A program made the translations under genes and the position numbers. A stretch of DNA of 45,868 nt from Myroides marinus (GTDB lineage: Bacteria > Bacteroidota > Bacteroidia > Flavobacteriales > Flavobacteriaceae), in NCBI RefSeq assembly GCF_900109075.1, contig NZ_FNYS01000009.1, positions 1 through 45,868 of the forward strand. Reading direction: 5' to 3'. The first letter of the stretch is position 1; every line of letters starts with the position of its first letter. Below, piece by piece: positions 25,948 through 34,756 of this stretch. The notes under the pieces are model-generated. The model ran no database searches, was not told where the DNA came from, and worked only from the letters and a program-made list of their open reading frames with translations.

Positions 25948-28900
25948 CTAGTAATTCATCACTACTTCACTCCCTCTCTCTTCATCTTTTACTACTGATA
26001 AAGACATTGGGATACGTTCCTGTAGCTCATCTACGTGAGAGATAATACCAACTATTCTGTTTTCTTTATGCAGATTACTCAAGGTCTCAAACACAATATT
26101 AACAGACTCGCTATCCTGAGTACCGAAGCCTTCATCTATAAAGAAGAAGTTTTTATCAGACTTAGACAAACTCTGCACACTCTCTGCTAGTGCTAATGCT
26201 AGAGACAGCGATACCTGAAAGCTCTGTCCTCCAGACAAAGTCTTCACACTTCTCGCCTTTCCATTATTTAGATAATCAATAATCTCAAACTCATTAGCTT
26301 CATTTAACTGTAAGCTCAATTGATTATTAGTCAATCTATGGAAACGAGCATTAGCCATATCACATAAGTTCTTTAAGTAGATAGCAGACACATAATTAAC
26401 AAAACCAGCTCCACTAAACATATTGAGTAATGTACTAAGATTAGTAGCTCGTTTTTCTATAGCATCATACTGTTTCTGTAACTCTTGTTTCTTAGCATAA
26501 TCTTTCTCTAAGCGCTCTACCTCACCAGCTAACTTAGCTACAGACTCTGTAGCCTCTTTTACCTGCTGTTCTAACTGAGTGATAATCTCCTGCTGCTTAG
26601 CAAACTTCTCTTGATCAAAAGCAATATCTTTTAGCTTTGTTTCTAGTGCATTCACAGCACTTCTCACTACCTCTAACTGTACCTCAAAAGCCTGTATCTG
26701 TTCTCTTCGATCAGCTACATTAATCTGTTTATTTAATACAGCTAATACCTCATCTAGAGATTGTAGTTGATGTGTACTTAACAAGGTCTTGATTTGCTCT
26801 TGTAATTGCTCTACTACTGCTCTTAACTCTACTAGCTCTGCCTGTATCACCTTCATCTCAGCCTGTACACTAGCTAGTTTAGGAGATAATATCTGATACT
26901 GATTAGTCAAGTCTTTATAACGCTGCTCTATCAACATTACATTGGCTTCGCGTTGTTTTACCTGTTGTGCTAATAACGTCTCTTCTAAACTTAGATAAGT
27001 ATCTATCTGCAGCCTTATAATCTGAGTACTCTTAGACTGTATCTCACTTTCTAATCCTGCTCCTTCTACCTCTATTACACTAAGCTCTTTAGTAAACTTA
27101 TCTACCTGACCTCTGTGCTGTTCTACTTCTTTAGTTAAAGTATTATATTGCTTCTCTAGTGTATCTATCTGCTGATTTACTAGTTCAGCTTGTTTCTTTA
27201 ATTCGATAAACTGTACTTCATTAGCCTTCTCTATAATTGTCCAAACAAAGTTATTTTTGTGTTGATCTAATTGAAGTTTCAAGTCTTGTTCTTTCTGTTG
27301 ATTCTCTTGCCACTGAGTCATAAGAAGTTTCTTCTTATCGAATAATCCCACAGTCTTACGCTCGTATTTCTTTAGACGATCTTGTTTATCCTTTATATCA
27401 GTAAGGCGAAGTTCACACTTCTGTATAGCTACAGATACATCTCCACCCTGTAAGATATGAGGATGATGAGCAGAACCACACAAAGGACAAGGTTGCCCAT
27501 CGTGCAATTCATTAGCATATTGTGCCAACTGCTGTGCCACTCTATGATTGCGAAGTTCTACTTCTATATCATTAATCTCTTTCTCAAAGTGATTTCTATA
27601 GTTCTCTAACTCCTGCTCCCAGTGATTAATATCCTTTAATTTCAATCCTGCAATATCCTGATCTACAGCCTGTATATCCGTATTTAATACAGATAATGTC
27701 TGCTGTACTCCCTGAATATTATTATGAATAAATGCTTGTTGATTAAACCACGCATCTATGGCCATCAGCACAGTCATATCTATTCGACTAGCTTTAATCG
27801 TATTAAGCTCTGACTCTTTAGCTGCTAAAGTTTGTTTACTTCCCTCTAACGCCTTCTCTGCCTCTACTACATAAGTCTTTCCTTTCTGAAAACGCTCTAG
27901 TAAAGCACTCTTAGCTATATGAGCCTGCTTAATCTCCTTAATCAGATTAAGTTCATAGAGTTCTGCCTTTAGATGTTCTAACCCAGCATACTGCTGCTCT
28001 GCTACTTTAAGTTCATCAGTCACTTTCTTAAACTGACTCTCTAACTCTGTAGTCTCCTTAGTAACAACAGCTAATCTAGCCTCTCTATTCGTTACTTTAT
28101 CCGCAGTATTCTTTTGCTCTACTAACACAGTAGAGAACGCTTTATCTAATTGTTCGTATTGAACTAACTCCTTCTTTTGTTCTATTATTTGAGGAAGTCT
28201 TTCTTCTAACTGACCTAACTCTACTTTCTTCTGAGTTAGAGCTTCGAAGTCATCCTTAAGCCCTTTTAACTGTTGATAGCACTCATTCTCTTGCTTAAAC
28301 ACTTTCGCCAGCTCATTACTCTTCTCACTCTCCTGTACATGTAATGCTTTCTTCTGAGCTATCTCCTCAGTGGTTACTTGGCTAAAGCTCTTTAACTCTC
28401 CCTCTATAAGATTCAGACTCTCTTTAGTAGAACTATAGATACGCTTTGTCTTATCAGCTAAATCAAAACGATCTAACCCAAAGATCTCTTGCATCATCTT
28501 CGTTCTATCCTTTCCTCCTAGTTCTATAAACTCTCTAAACTTTCCTTGTGGAATAATGATTGTACGCTTAAAGTTCTCGTAGCTCAGTCCTACTACTTCC
28601 TGTATATTTAACTCTTTTTGAGGTACCCAGATACCATCTTCATCCTTATAAAGCGTAGCCTCACCTCTCTTTACATCATCAAAGCGCTTAGCATTTCTCC
28701 TAAACTCTCTATAGATGCGATACTTCTCATCTTTAAAATTATAGAACTCAAAGTCTATCACTGAGCGATCTGACTTTAAATTCATCATATTATAAGCACG
28801 GTTATCTCTAGAGTTCATACGCTCTGTCTCTCCGTAAAGCCCAAAAGATATCGCCTCTAATATAGATGACTTACCCGATCCTACCTTACCGAAGATTCCA

Positions 28901-28992
28901 AATAACCCAGCTTCTATTAAACTAGTAAAATCAATGACTTGTTTCTCTTGATAAGAATACAGTCCTTCTATGGTCAACTTAATTGGTATCAT
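25948..28992 (-). CDS. sbcC: Exonuclease subunit SbcC
   Basis: A 1014-residue SMC-like ATPase of the Rad50 type. Walker A is GKVGSGKS (residues 35-42). A long heptad-rich coiled coil follows, broken near residue 500 by the zinc hook CPLC in GQPCPLCGSAHHP, and a second coiled coil returns to the C-terminal lobe, which has the ABC signature LSGGQSFQVS and Walker B FFFIDEGFGTQD. With SbcD it forms the nuclease that opens hairpins and processes double-strand ends. It starts 6 bases after the sbcD stop, so the two are translated from one message. It is followed by a strong terminator. Confidence 0.96.
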   Translation of the reverse strand: MIPIKLTIEGLYSYQEKQVIDFTSLIEAGLFGIFGKVGSGKSSILEAISFGLYGETERMNSRDNRAYNMMNLKSDRSVIDFEFYNFKDEKYRIYREFRRNAKRFDDVKRGEATLYKDEDGIWVPQKELNIQEVVGLSYENFKRTIIIPQGKFREFIELGGKDRTKMMQEIFGLDRFDLADKTKRIYSSTKESLNLIEGELKSFSQVTTEEIAQKKALHVQESEKSNELAKVFKQENECYQQLKGLKDDFEALTQKKVELGQLEERLPQIIEQKKELVQYEQLDKAFSTVLVEQKNTADKVTNREARLAVVTKETTELESQFKKVTDELKVAEQQYAGLEHLKAELYELNLIKEIKQAHIAKSALLERFQKGKTYVVEAEKALEGSKQTLAAKESELNTIKASRIDMTVLMAIDAWFNQQAFIHNNIQGVQQTLSVLNTDIQAVDQDIAGLKLKDINHWEQELENYRNHFEKEINDIEVELRNHRVAQQLAQYANELHDGQPCPLCGSAHHPHILQGGDVSVAIQKCELRLTDIKDKQDRLKKYERKTVGLFDKKKLLMTQWQENQQKEQDLKLQLDQHKNNFVWTIIEKANEVQFIELKKQAELVNQQIDTLEKQYNTLTKEVEQHRGQVDKFTKELSVIEVEGAGLESEIQSKSTQIIRLQIDTYLSLEETLLAQQVKQREANVMLIEQRYKDLTNQYQILSPKLASVQAEMKVIQAELVELRAVVEQLQEQIKTLLSTHQLQSLDEVLAVLNKQINVADRREQIQAFEVQLEVVRSAVNALETKLKDIAFDQEKFAKQQEIITQLEQQVKEATESVAKLAGEVERLEKDYAKKQELQKQYDAIEKRATNLSTLLNMFSGAGFVNYVSAIYLKNLCDMANARFHRLTNNQLSLQLNEANEFEIIDYLNNGKARSVKTLSGGQSFQVSLSLALALAESVQSLSKSDKNFFFIDEGFGTQDSESVNIVFETLSNLHKENRIVGIISHVDELQERIPMSLSVVKDEERGSEVVMNY

Positions 28993-28998
28993 CTCTTA

Positions 28999-30216
28999 CT
29001 AATTTAAAATCTCATTAAACAAATCCATTAACTCCTCATTAGGCTCTTGCCCCTTATACTTTTGTTTAAAGTAATCTTTAAATAACCCTTGCATATCCTG
29101 TTCTAGATTGACCTGTTTTACCTTGTCTTGATCACCTTTATCAGACAATGTCACTTGTGGAATAATCGTAATTATCCCATCATGTGCCATATATAATCTC
29201 TTGATATCATCCGCATTTAAGAATGTATCACTCACTATCGTCAACTCTACTAAATGTGTAGGATTAGCCGTTAACCACTCTACTGCCTCGTCTACGCTTA
29301 TAAACTTCATTCGAGAAAGAGGTCTTCCCTTCTCTAAAGCAATTTTAGTGTATGTAATCGGTTTTGCTGCCTCTGCCTCTAATAGCATCACATACTTCTG
29401 TTGCCCAGCCTCACTAAAGCTATAACTAAGTGGGCTACCTGAGTATACCACTGGTCTTTCTTCTTCTCCTATCTGATGTGCTCTGTGCAAATGTCCAAGT
29501 GCTGTGTACTGTACTTGCTCAGGGATGATGTCGCTGTATATAATATCAGCATTACCTACCTTTAATGGTTTTTCTCCATCAGGCTCTTCTAATATCTCAC
29601 CATTGCGATTCATCATATACAGGTGAGAAATTAAAAGATTCACTCCCTTAGTCTTACAATACTTATCTGCTAATAACTGCCAACTCTCTCCTAACGCTTC
29701 ATTTAACGCTGTACCTTTATCTTCTGTATCTAGCGCTTTCTTTAATCTTATCTCATTCGCATAAGGAGTATGCAGTATGCGTATAGGCTGCTTAAATCTA
29801 TCTAATCGCAATTCTAACAATCCATTTGCTGACTTAGATACCTTAAATTGGTTCTCTATCTCAAAAGGTGTTACCTCAGCATTAGGTAGACCTATCAGTA
29901 TGATACCACACTCTCTAGCTAATGGATCTGGAGCATCTATACGCTCTGGACTATCGTGGTTACCTGCTATGGCTATTACAGGTCGCTCGCCATTTTTGGC
30001 TAAGCGTTTTAGTGTTTTATAAAATAATTCTACAGCCTCTACTGGAGGATTAAACGTGTCAAATAGATCCCCTGCGACTAGGACTAAATCCACCGCCTCG
30101 CGCTCTGCTATCTCACAGATCTCGTCAAGTACCTCGCGCTGTTCGTCTATACGACTAAAGTTATCTAATCTTTTTCCTAAGTGCCAGTCGGCTGTATGTA
30201 GAATCTTCAATCCCAT
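28999..30216 (-). CDS. sbcD: Exonuclease subunit SbcD
   Basis: A 405-residue Mre11-type metallophosphoesterase. Metal-binding motifs appear in order: TADWHLGK (8-15), VAGDLFD (about 47-53), AGNHDS (about 83-88), a later histidine in SHLYMMN (about 196-202), and GHLHRAH (about 241-247). The C-terminal capping domain extends to residue 405. It is the nuclease partner of SbcC. A -7 element (30243-30250) lies 27 bases upstream of the start codon. Confidence 0.96.
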   Translation of the reverse strand: MGLKILHTADWHLGKRLDNFSRIDEQREVLDEICEIAEREAVDLVLVAGDLFDTFNPPVEAVELFYKTLKRLAKNGERPVIAIAGNHDSPERIDAPDPLARECGIILIGLPNAEVTPFEIENQFKVSKSANGLLELRLDRFKQPIRILHTPYANEIRLKKALDTEDKGTALNEALGESWQLLADKYCKTKGVNLLISHLYMMNRNGEILEEPDGEKPLKVGNADIIYSDIIPEQVQYTALGHLHRAHQIGEEERPVVYSGSPLSYSFSEAGQQKYVMLLEAEAAKPITYTKIALEKGRPLSRMKFISVDEAVEWLTANPTHLVELTIVSDTFLNADDIKRLYMAHDGIITIIPQVTLSDKGDQDKVKQVNLEQDMQGLFKDYFKQKYKGQEPNEELMDLFNEILN

Positions 30217-30242
30217 GTATCTTTCGTTGTTTTCTAGTGGCT

Positions 30243-30250
30243 CAAAGATA
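30243..30250 (-). promoter_or_regulatory. -7 element (TATCTTTG) for sbcD-sbcC
   Basis: Exact TAnnTTTG match on the minus strand, giving a leader of about 20 bases. No clear -33 element. Confidence 0.45.
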
Positions 30251-30344
30251 CTAACTATCTCAAGGTTTATCGGCCTATTTTAAGATTAGCTTAGCCATTT
30301 TTTTAGTTGTGAATGATAAAGATTATCTTTACTCTACTTTATAT

Positions 30345-30479
30345 TTAATTATATCTACTCACTTCTATAGTAGATGGTTTGGGTACGAGTTGGGTACTGT
30401 TTTGAAAACGGCCTTCTATCCCAAGTAAACACTGGAAGTTTCCGAACACTATCCAAACAAAACTCTTTTTAAAAATCAT
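30345..30479 (-). CDS. Possible 44-residue small ORF or gene relict
   Basis: An ATG-initiated frame encodes a peptide starting MIFKKSFVWIVFGNFQCLLG and ending in SRYN. It covers the relatively GC-rich part of the intergenic gap and contains the TTGGGTAC direct repeat. I do not recognise the family. It could be the worn end of a formerly longer gene or chance. Support is weak and it is listed only because it is the one coding-like patch in the gap. Confidence 0.15.
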   Translation of the reverse strand: MIFKKSFVWIVFGNFQCLLGIEGRFQNSTQLVPKPSTIEVSRYN

Positions 30480-30521
30480 AAACAAGTAAAAATAAGCACT
30501 TTAAAACAAAAACAAAAGAGC

Positions 30522-30588
30522 AAATAAGGTCAAAAAGGGATAATTAGACCATTATCTCCAAATAAGGTCATTATAAGTCATAATTAGA
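30522..30588. repeat. Imperfect direct repeat, period about 38-40 bases
   Basis: Two units share AAATAAGGTCA at their left ends (30522 and 30560) and ATAATTAGA at their right ends (30540-30548 and 30580-30588), with diverged middles. Confidence 0.5.
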
Positions 30589-30701
30589 TTTTTCTAATTT
30601 ATAACACCCCTTTATTACTTATACAAATCAAGTATTACTTACAACAAACTAACAATCACATTAAATCCTCCTAATATTTAGTTATATTTAAAGTAAAAAA
30701 T

Positions 30702-31169
30702 ATGACAGATAGAATATTCCACAAGGTAGTATGGGACTTCTTCGAAGACTTATCTGAAGATAAGCAAGAGTTTAATAAAGAGGTAATCGCTAAACAAATC
30801 AGAAACTTCGGAAATGCAGATAATTGGGATCCTAATGAGATTATAATAGATCAGCCTGAGGTTGTGTTTTGTTACCAAGCTATATTGTTTTCAAAAGATG
30901 ACAAATATGATAATGAAGAGATTATAAAAATCATAACATTTCCTCCATTTGAAGAAATGGGAGAAGAAGAAGAAAGATATGTTGGTATTATTCACGCAAC
31001 ACTAAAGGCTGATAATAACCAAAACTTTCCTGCCTTAGAGTTATTATATAAACTTCATAAGCAATTTCTCAATAAAGATACACCTGCAAAGTTATACTTA
31101 GATGGTTTAGAGAAAAACGAAAAACCTAAGGACAAGTATGATTATTATGTTCATATTGACTTCGATTAA
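30702..31169 (+). CDS. Hypothetical acidic protein
   Basis: A 155-residue soluble, acidic protein with no signal peptide or membrane segment. It mixes helices with a central beta segment (about 50-80) containing EVVFCYQAILFSKDD and a run of glutamates (EEEE, about residues 88-92). I do not recognise the family. Size and composition are like many small immunity or cytoplasmic accessory proteins, but nothing in the sequence shows such a role. It ends at a bidirectional terminator shared with the convergent FrnE-like gene. Confidence 0.7.
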   Translation: MTDRIFHKVVWDFFEDLSEDKQEFNKEVIAKQIRNFGNADNWDPNEIIIDQPEVVFCYQAILFSKDDKYDNEEIIKIITFPPFEEMGEEEERYVGIIHATLKADNNQNFPALELLYKLHKQFLNKDTPAKLYLDGLEKNEKPKDKYDYYVHIDFD

Positions 31170-31188
31170 AATACATCTAATAAAAAAC

Positions 31189-31217
31189 ACCCCATTAATA
31201 CACTATACTAATGGGGT
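31189..31217. terminator. Bidirectional terminator
   Basis: Nine-base arms ACCCCATTA / TAATGGGGT around an 11-base loop. The A-run on its left makes it strongest for the leftward FrnE-like gene. Confidence 0.85.
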
Positions 31218-31235
31218 CTTGTTATTATTAACTTA

Positions 31236-31940
31236 TTATATCTCACATCCTTCAGGTCCGCAAGCTCCAACATCGCTATTACCTTTCATCTCGAATTGAG
31301 GTTGGCTTTCTTGGAATGCTTGAGTCAATGCTTCTACGAATGCTTCTGTAGGTTGAGCTCCTGATACTCCATACTTTCTATCCAGTACGAAGAAAGGTAC
31401 TCCTGATATACCTAAAGCACGAGCTTCTGTGATATCTGCTGTTACCTCGTCTACCTTTTCATCAGTAGCTAAGAACGCTCTCACCTCAGCAGCATTTAGA
31501 CCTACCTGTTCTGCTAATCCAACTAACACTTCTATATCTCCCACATTCTTTCCATCTGTGAAGTGAGCTAAGAATAAAGCTTCTTCCATCTCATTCCCCT
31601 TTCCGTGAGACTGAGCGAAGTGGCTTAATCGATGTGCTCTAATGGTATTAACAGGAATAGATTGATCTTGTTTAAAATCTATTCCCACAGCCTTACCTGC
31701 TTGTTGTAAGTTGTCCATCATTCCTTGTATTTGTTGCTCAGGCATACCTTTGCGCTTAGCTAAATACGCGGCTGTTGACATATCTAATCCTTCTACAGGT
31801 AAATCTGGATCAAGTTGGAAACTCTTCCACTCTACTTCTATCTTATCTTTAAACGGTAACTGAACTAAGGCATTCTCAAAGTTCTTTTTACCTACATAGC
31901 AAAAAGGACACATTACATCCGACCATATCTCTACTTTCAT
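31236..31940 (-). CDS. DsbA family oxidoreductase, FrnE-like
   Basis: A 234-residue thioredoxin-fold protein with no signal peptide, so cytoplasmic. The active-site CPFC is at residues 11-14, and the helical insertion and cis-proline region GISGVPFFVLDRKYGVSGAQ (about 176-195) match the FrnE / 2-hydroxychromene-2-carboxylate-isomerase-like branch of the DsbA family. FrnE proteins are disulfide reductases or isomerases linked to oxidative stress. The C-terminus carries an extra cysteine pair in ACGPEGCEI, which may be a second redox or metal site. A -7 element and a 7-bp dyad lie just upstream. Confidence 0.9.
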   Translation of the reverse strand: MKVEIWSDVMCPFCYVGKKNFENALVQLPFKDKIEVEWKSFQLDPDLPVEGLDMSTAAYLAKRKGMPEQQIQGMMDNLQQAGKAVGIDFKQDQSIPVNTIRAHRLSHFAQSHGKGNEMEEALFLAHFTDGKNVGDIEVLVGLAEQVGLNAAEVRAFLATDEKVDEVTADITEARALGISGVPFFVLDRKYGVSGAQPTEAFVEALTQAFQESQPQFEMKGNSDVGACGPEGCEI

Positions 31941-31956
31941 ACGTTTTTTCTTTTAA

Positions 31957-31974
31957 TAGTGAATCATTTCACTA
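31957..31974 (-). promoter_or_regulatory. Dyad in the FrnE-like gene leader
   Basis: TAGTGAA and TTCACTA flank TCAT, between the -7 element and the start codon. It could be an operator or a leader hairpin. Confidence 0.35.
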
Positions 31975-31984
31975 ACTCTATACC

Positions 31985-31992
31985 CAAAGATA
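31985..31992 (-). promoter_or_regulatory. -7 element (TATCTTTG) for the FrnE-like gene
   Basis: Exact TAnnTTTG match on the minus strand, 45 bases before the start codon. Confidence 0.45.
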
Positions 31993-32080
31993 CTACGAAA
32001 ACTCCCCAATGCTTTATTCCTTAACATTAATTAAATAGTATCCAAAAGGAAAGTACACCTATTTTTATATCTTTACTTCT

Positions 32081-32296
32081 ATGGGAAAACCTATCATATT
32101 TATCGGTTGTATAGTCGTTGTCATCGGCTTATTAATACAGTTCACTTCGTTTAACCTAAATTGGTTTGGCAAGCTACCTGGAGACATTCACATACAGCGT
32201 CCAGGCTTTTCATTCTTTATGCCGATTACTTCTATGATCATCATATCAATAGTAGGTAGCGGACTGTTATGGTTATATAGACGTTTCTTTAGTTAG
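32081..32296 (+). CDS. DUF2905 family small membrane protein
   Basis: A 71-residue protein with two membrane helices (about 5-22 and 48-67) joined by the family loop FNLNWFGKLPGDIHIQRPGF. DUF2905 proteins are widespread with no known function. The sequence is complete. It ends only 6 bases from the stop codon of the convergent MFS gene, with no terminator hairpin between them. Confidence 0.9.
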   Translation: MGKPIIFIGCIVVVIGLLIQFTSFNLNWFGKLPGDIHIQRPGFSFFMPITSMIIISIVGSGLLWLYRRFFS

Positions 32297-32302
32297 TTAT
32301 GA

Positions 32303-33499
32303 TTACTTCACCCAATCATTCTTACCAGCGATACCTCCAGAAATAATCAAGGTTACAGACATCACTAATAGGAATCCTAATGATAATGACCACAATCCTG
32401 ATAAGTCAAATAAAGCACCAAAGATAGGTGGTCCACAAGCTGCAATCAGATATCCGATAGACTGTGCCATACCTGATAACTCTGCTGCCTGTACTGTACT
32501 ACTAGTACGCAATACAAAGAATAGCATAGACAAGCTAAACGCTAATCCACTAGCTGTACCTATCAGCACACACCATAGTGCTATAAAGTTTACCTTAAAT
32601 ATCAATAACCCCGCTATCCCTATGGCAAATAATACTCCTGTACCTATAGCTAACAGCTTTTGGTTAGGTAATTTACTCGCTATAATAGCTCCTATAAAAG
32701 TCATCGGTAACTGTGCGAACTGCATATATGATAATAACCACCCTGCATCTTCACTCGCGATACCCCATGTAATAGCTACTTTAGGTAACCAAGCTGCTAG
32801 ACAGTAAAACAGTAATGACTGTACTCCCATAAATACAGTGACAGCCCAAGCTATTTTAGACTTGTACATATTCACTTTTACCTCATCTTGTCCTAAGGAA
32901 GCTGTAGCTTGTACTGCTCTTCTCTTTTTTACTTGAGGTAACCACACTAAGATAGTTGCTATACTTAATACTAACCAGATTCCGATAGATCCTTTCCATC
33001 CCATCTCTGTGAATTTACCTAAGCTAATACTAAACCCTGCTGCTAATGCTGCTGTTAAGTTCATAGCTACAGAGTATATTCCCATCATTGTCCCTACATT
33101 CTTTTGGTAATTATTTTTGATATAAGCAGGCATTAATACGTTACCTACTGTAATAGCAATACCTACTAACGCCGCTCCTAAAAACAGAGTGATAAGACTA
33201 CCGTAAGGTCTGATCACTAATCCTATACTCAATAAGATCAATGAACCTAATAGTACTATCTCCATTCCATATCTACGAGAAATCTTAGGCACCATGCTTG
33301 ATAAAAATCCGAATGCCATTAGCGGTATAGTAGTCACTAATCCTGCTGTAGTATTAGACAGAGATAAAGATTTGCTTATTTCTGATATTACTGGTCCTAC
33401 AGATGTTAGTGGAGCTCTTAAATTAGAAGCGATGAATATGATACCTAATAGCATCAATATTTTTTTCATCTTAGATACTTCTTCTATATGATTTTCCAT
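32303..33499 (-). CDS. MFS transporter, CynX/NimT family
   Basis: A 398-residue inner-membrane protein with about 12 helices. The segment NLRAPLTSVGPVISEI (about 22-37) is typical of the CynX/NimT group, whose E. coli members are the cyanate-associated CynX and the 2-nitroimidazole exporter NimT. The first ATG (33499) adds ten polar residues before MKKILML; either start is possible. It diverges from an AraC-family gene across 100 bases, the same layout as E. coli nimT and nimR, which favours an efflux role for small azole-like compounds. No cyanase gene is present here, arguing against CynX function. Confidence 0.85.
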   Translation of the reverse strand: MENHIEEVSKMKKILMLLGIIFIASNLRAPLTSVGPVISEISKSLSLSNTTAGLVTTIPLMAFGFLSSMVPKISRRYGMEIVLLGSLILLSIGLVIRPYGSLITLFLGAALVGIAITVGNVLMPAYIKNNYQKNVGTMMGIYSVAMNLTAALAAGFSISLGKFTEMGWKGSIGIWLVLSIATILVWLPQVKKRRAVQATASLGQDEVKVNMYKSKIAWAVTVFMGVQSLLFYCLAAWLPKVAITWGIASEDAGWLLSYMQFAQLPMTFIGAIIASKLPNQKLLAIGTGVLFAIGIAGLLIFKVNFIALWCVLIGTASGLAFSLSMLFFVLRTSSTVQAAELSGMAQSIGYLIAACGPPIFGALFDLSGLWSLSLGFLLVMSVTLIISGGIAGKNDWVK

Positions 33500-33540
33500 T
33501 GTTGTTTGTTTTTAAAATTACATATTGTTCTTTCAGGGTA

Positions 33541-33548
33541 CAAAGCTA
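33541..33548 (-). promoter_or_regulatory. -7 element (TAGCTTTG) for the NimT-like gene
   Basis: Exact TAnnTTTG match on the minus strand, 41 bases before the start codon, inside the 100-base divergent region where the AraC-type protein would be expected to bind. Confidence 0.45.
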
Positions 33549-33599
33549 AGTGCTAATAAATGATTATATTCGCCATAAATCATATCTAAAACGACAAGT

Positions 33600-34382
33600 A
33601 TGAGTAAGCCACAATTAGTCGATGAAGTTGGGAAAAGAGGTTTTTCTTGGCATGCAGAGTATTGGAAACACAACAATGAGTTTCATCATCACAAGAAAGC
33701 TCAATTAGTCTACGTAGAGTCAGGTTATCAATATTTACACGTAGAATCTTGTCAATTCTTATTACCACAAAATCACGTTGCTTACATTCCTTCTAATGTT
33801 CCTCATAAGACAACACATGCCTCAGAGCATGTCTCTCTGCGTACACTTTACTTCGATGTAGAGGATTTGCCACCGTTCTATGAAGAGCTTTACTTATTCG
33901 CTATCCCAAGTGTATTAAGAGAAATGATTATGTACACTGAAAAGTGGTCTATGAATATGGATAACGATGAGAGTGAACAGACATTCCTAAGAGCTATCTT
34001 ATTAGAACTTCCTTCTTTTGTAAAAAATGCGATACCTCTTATCACACCTGTACCTCGCACTAAGGTGTTGTTAGACGCTACAGCTTATATTCACAAGCAT
34101 TATCAATCAACCATCACTATAGATGAGTTGGCTCAACTGTGCTTTATGAGTATTCGTACTTTAGAACGTCAGTTTAAAAAAGAAACAGGTATTAGTATAG
34201 CTAAATATATACAGATGGTACGTATCATTAAATCCATAGAACTATTAAGTGAAGGACAGTATACTATCAATGAAATAGCTCTACAGGTGGGGTATAACAG
34301 TGCTCAATCTTATAGTAATGTATTCACAAAACTCATGGGACAACGCCCTACTGATTTTGCTCAACAAAGTTTAATCATCTAA
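33600..34382 (+). CDS. AraC family transcriptional regulator, NimR-like
   Basis: A 260-residue regulator with an N-terminal cupin-like sensor domain (about 15-100), including a histidine cluster NEFHHHKKAQLVYVESG and the barrel motif LPQNHVAYIPSNVPHKT, and a C-terminal double helix-turn-helix (about 160-257), with ITIDELAQLCFMSIRTLERQ and the second-HTH sequence INEIALQVGYNSAQSYSNVF. It is divergent from the CynX/NimT-type MFS gene and very likely controls it. A small unknown gene follows 17 bases later in the same direction. Confidence 0.92.
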   Translation: MSKPQLVDEVGKRGFSWHAEYWKHNNEFHHHKKAQLVYVESGYQYLHVESCQFLLPQNHVAYIPSNVPHKTTHASEHVSLRTLYFDVEDLPPFYEELYLFAIPSVLREMIMYTEKWSMNMDNDESEQTFLRAILLELPSFVKNAIPLITPVPRTKVLLDATAYIHKHYQSTITIDELAQLCFMSIRTLERQFKKETGISIAKYIQMVRIIKSIELLSEGQYTINEIALQVGYNSAQSYSNVFTKLMGQRPTDFAQQSLII

Positions 34383-34399
34383 TCGAATACCTATAGCAA

Positions 34400-34717
34400 A
34401 TGAAAGATATCATCACACTGCTACAACATAAAAAACAAGAAGTTATAACTGAACTAAAACAAGGTAATACATCTCAACAAGGTCTGATCTCCCAATTAGA
34501 CAAGGCTATATCATGGTTAAATACAGTAGAAGAACATCAGTTAGATACGGCTAAGCACTATGATATACACCAACTCCCTGATACGTCACATGGAATGTCA
34601 TTCTTTCATCTTATGATAGACTGTGAGAGTAGTGATCCTAATGATTGGGTAGAGTACACTCCTAATAATAAAGCTATAGAGATGTGTATGGGGGATTTAG
34701 TCATTGTCAAAAAATAA
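34400..34717 (+). CDS. Hypothetical protein downstream of the AraC regulator
   Basis: A 105-residue soluble protein: an N-terminal helical hairpin (about 1-55, rich in Gln and Lys) and a C-terminal segment with FFHLMIDCESSDPNDWVEYT. I do not recognise the family. It lies 17 bases after the AraC gene, so it is probably cotranscribed with it, and ends at a terminator shared with the convergent gene at 34757. Confidence 0.7.
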   Translation: MKDIITLLQHKKQEVITELKQGNTSQQGLISQLDKAISWLNTVEEHQLDTAKHYDIHQLPDTSHGMSFFHLMIDCESSDPNDWVEYTPNNKAIEMCMGDLVIVKK

Positions 34718-34720
34718 AAA

Positions 34721-34745
34721 AAGTCGGTTTATGACAAACCGACTT
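34721..34745. terminator. Bidirectional terminator (copy 1 of a second repeated hairpin)
   Basis: Arms AAGTCGGTTT / AAACCGACTT around ATGAC. The arms and flanking A-run are near-identical to the hairpin at 35302-35328. Confidence 0.9.
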
Positions 34746-34756
34746 CTTCGTTTGAC

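Larger units (their letters stand above)
30217..30701. other. 485-base intergenic region with repeats and a possible gene relict
   Basis: Divergent spacer between sbcD and the unknown gene at 30702. It holds the sbcD -7 element, an 8-base direct repeat TTGGGTAC (30379-30386 and 30390-30397), and a 44-codon minus-strand open frame (30345-30479) in a patch visibly richer in GC than its surroundings. There is also an imperfect direct repeat, with AAATAAGGTCA at 30522 and 30560 and ATAATTAGA about 18-20 bases after each. No full gene is supported. Confidence 0.5.
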
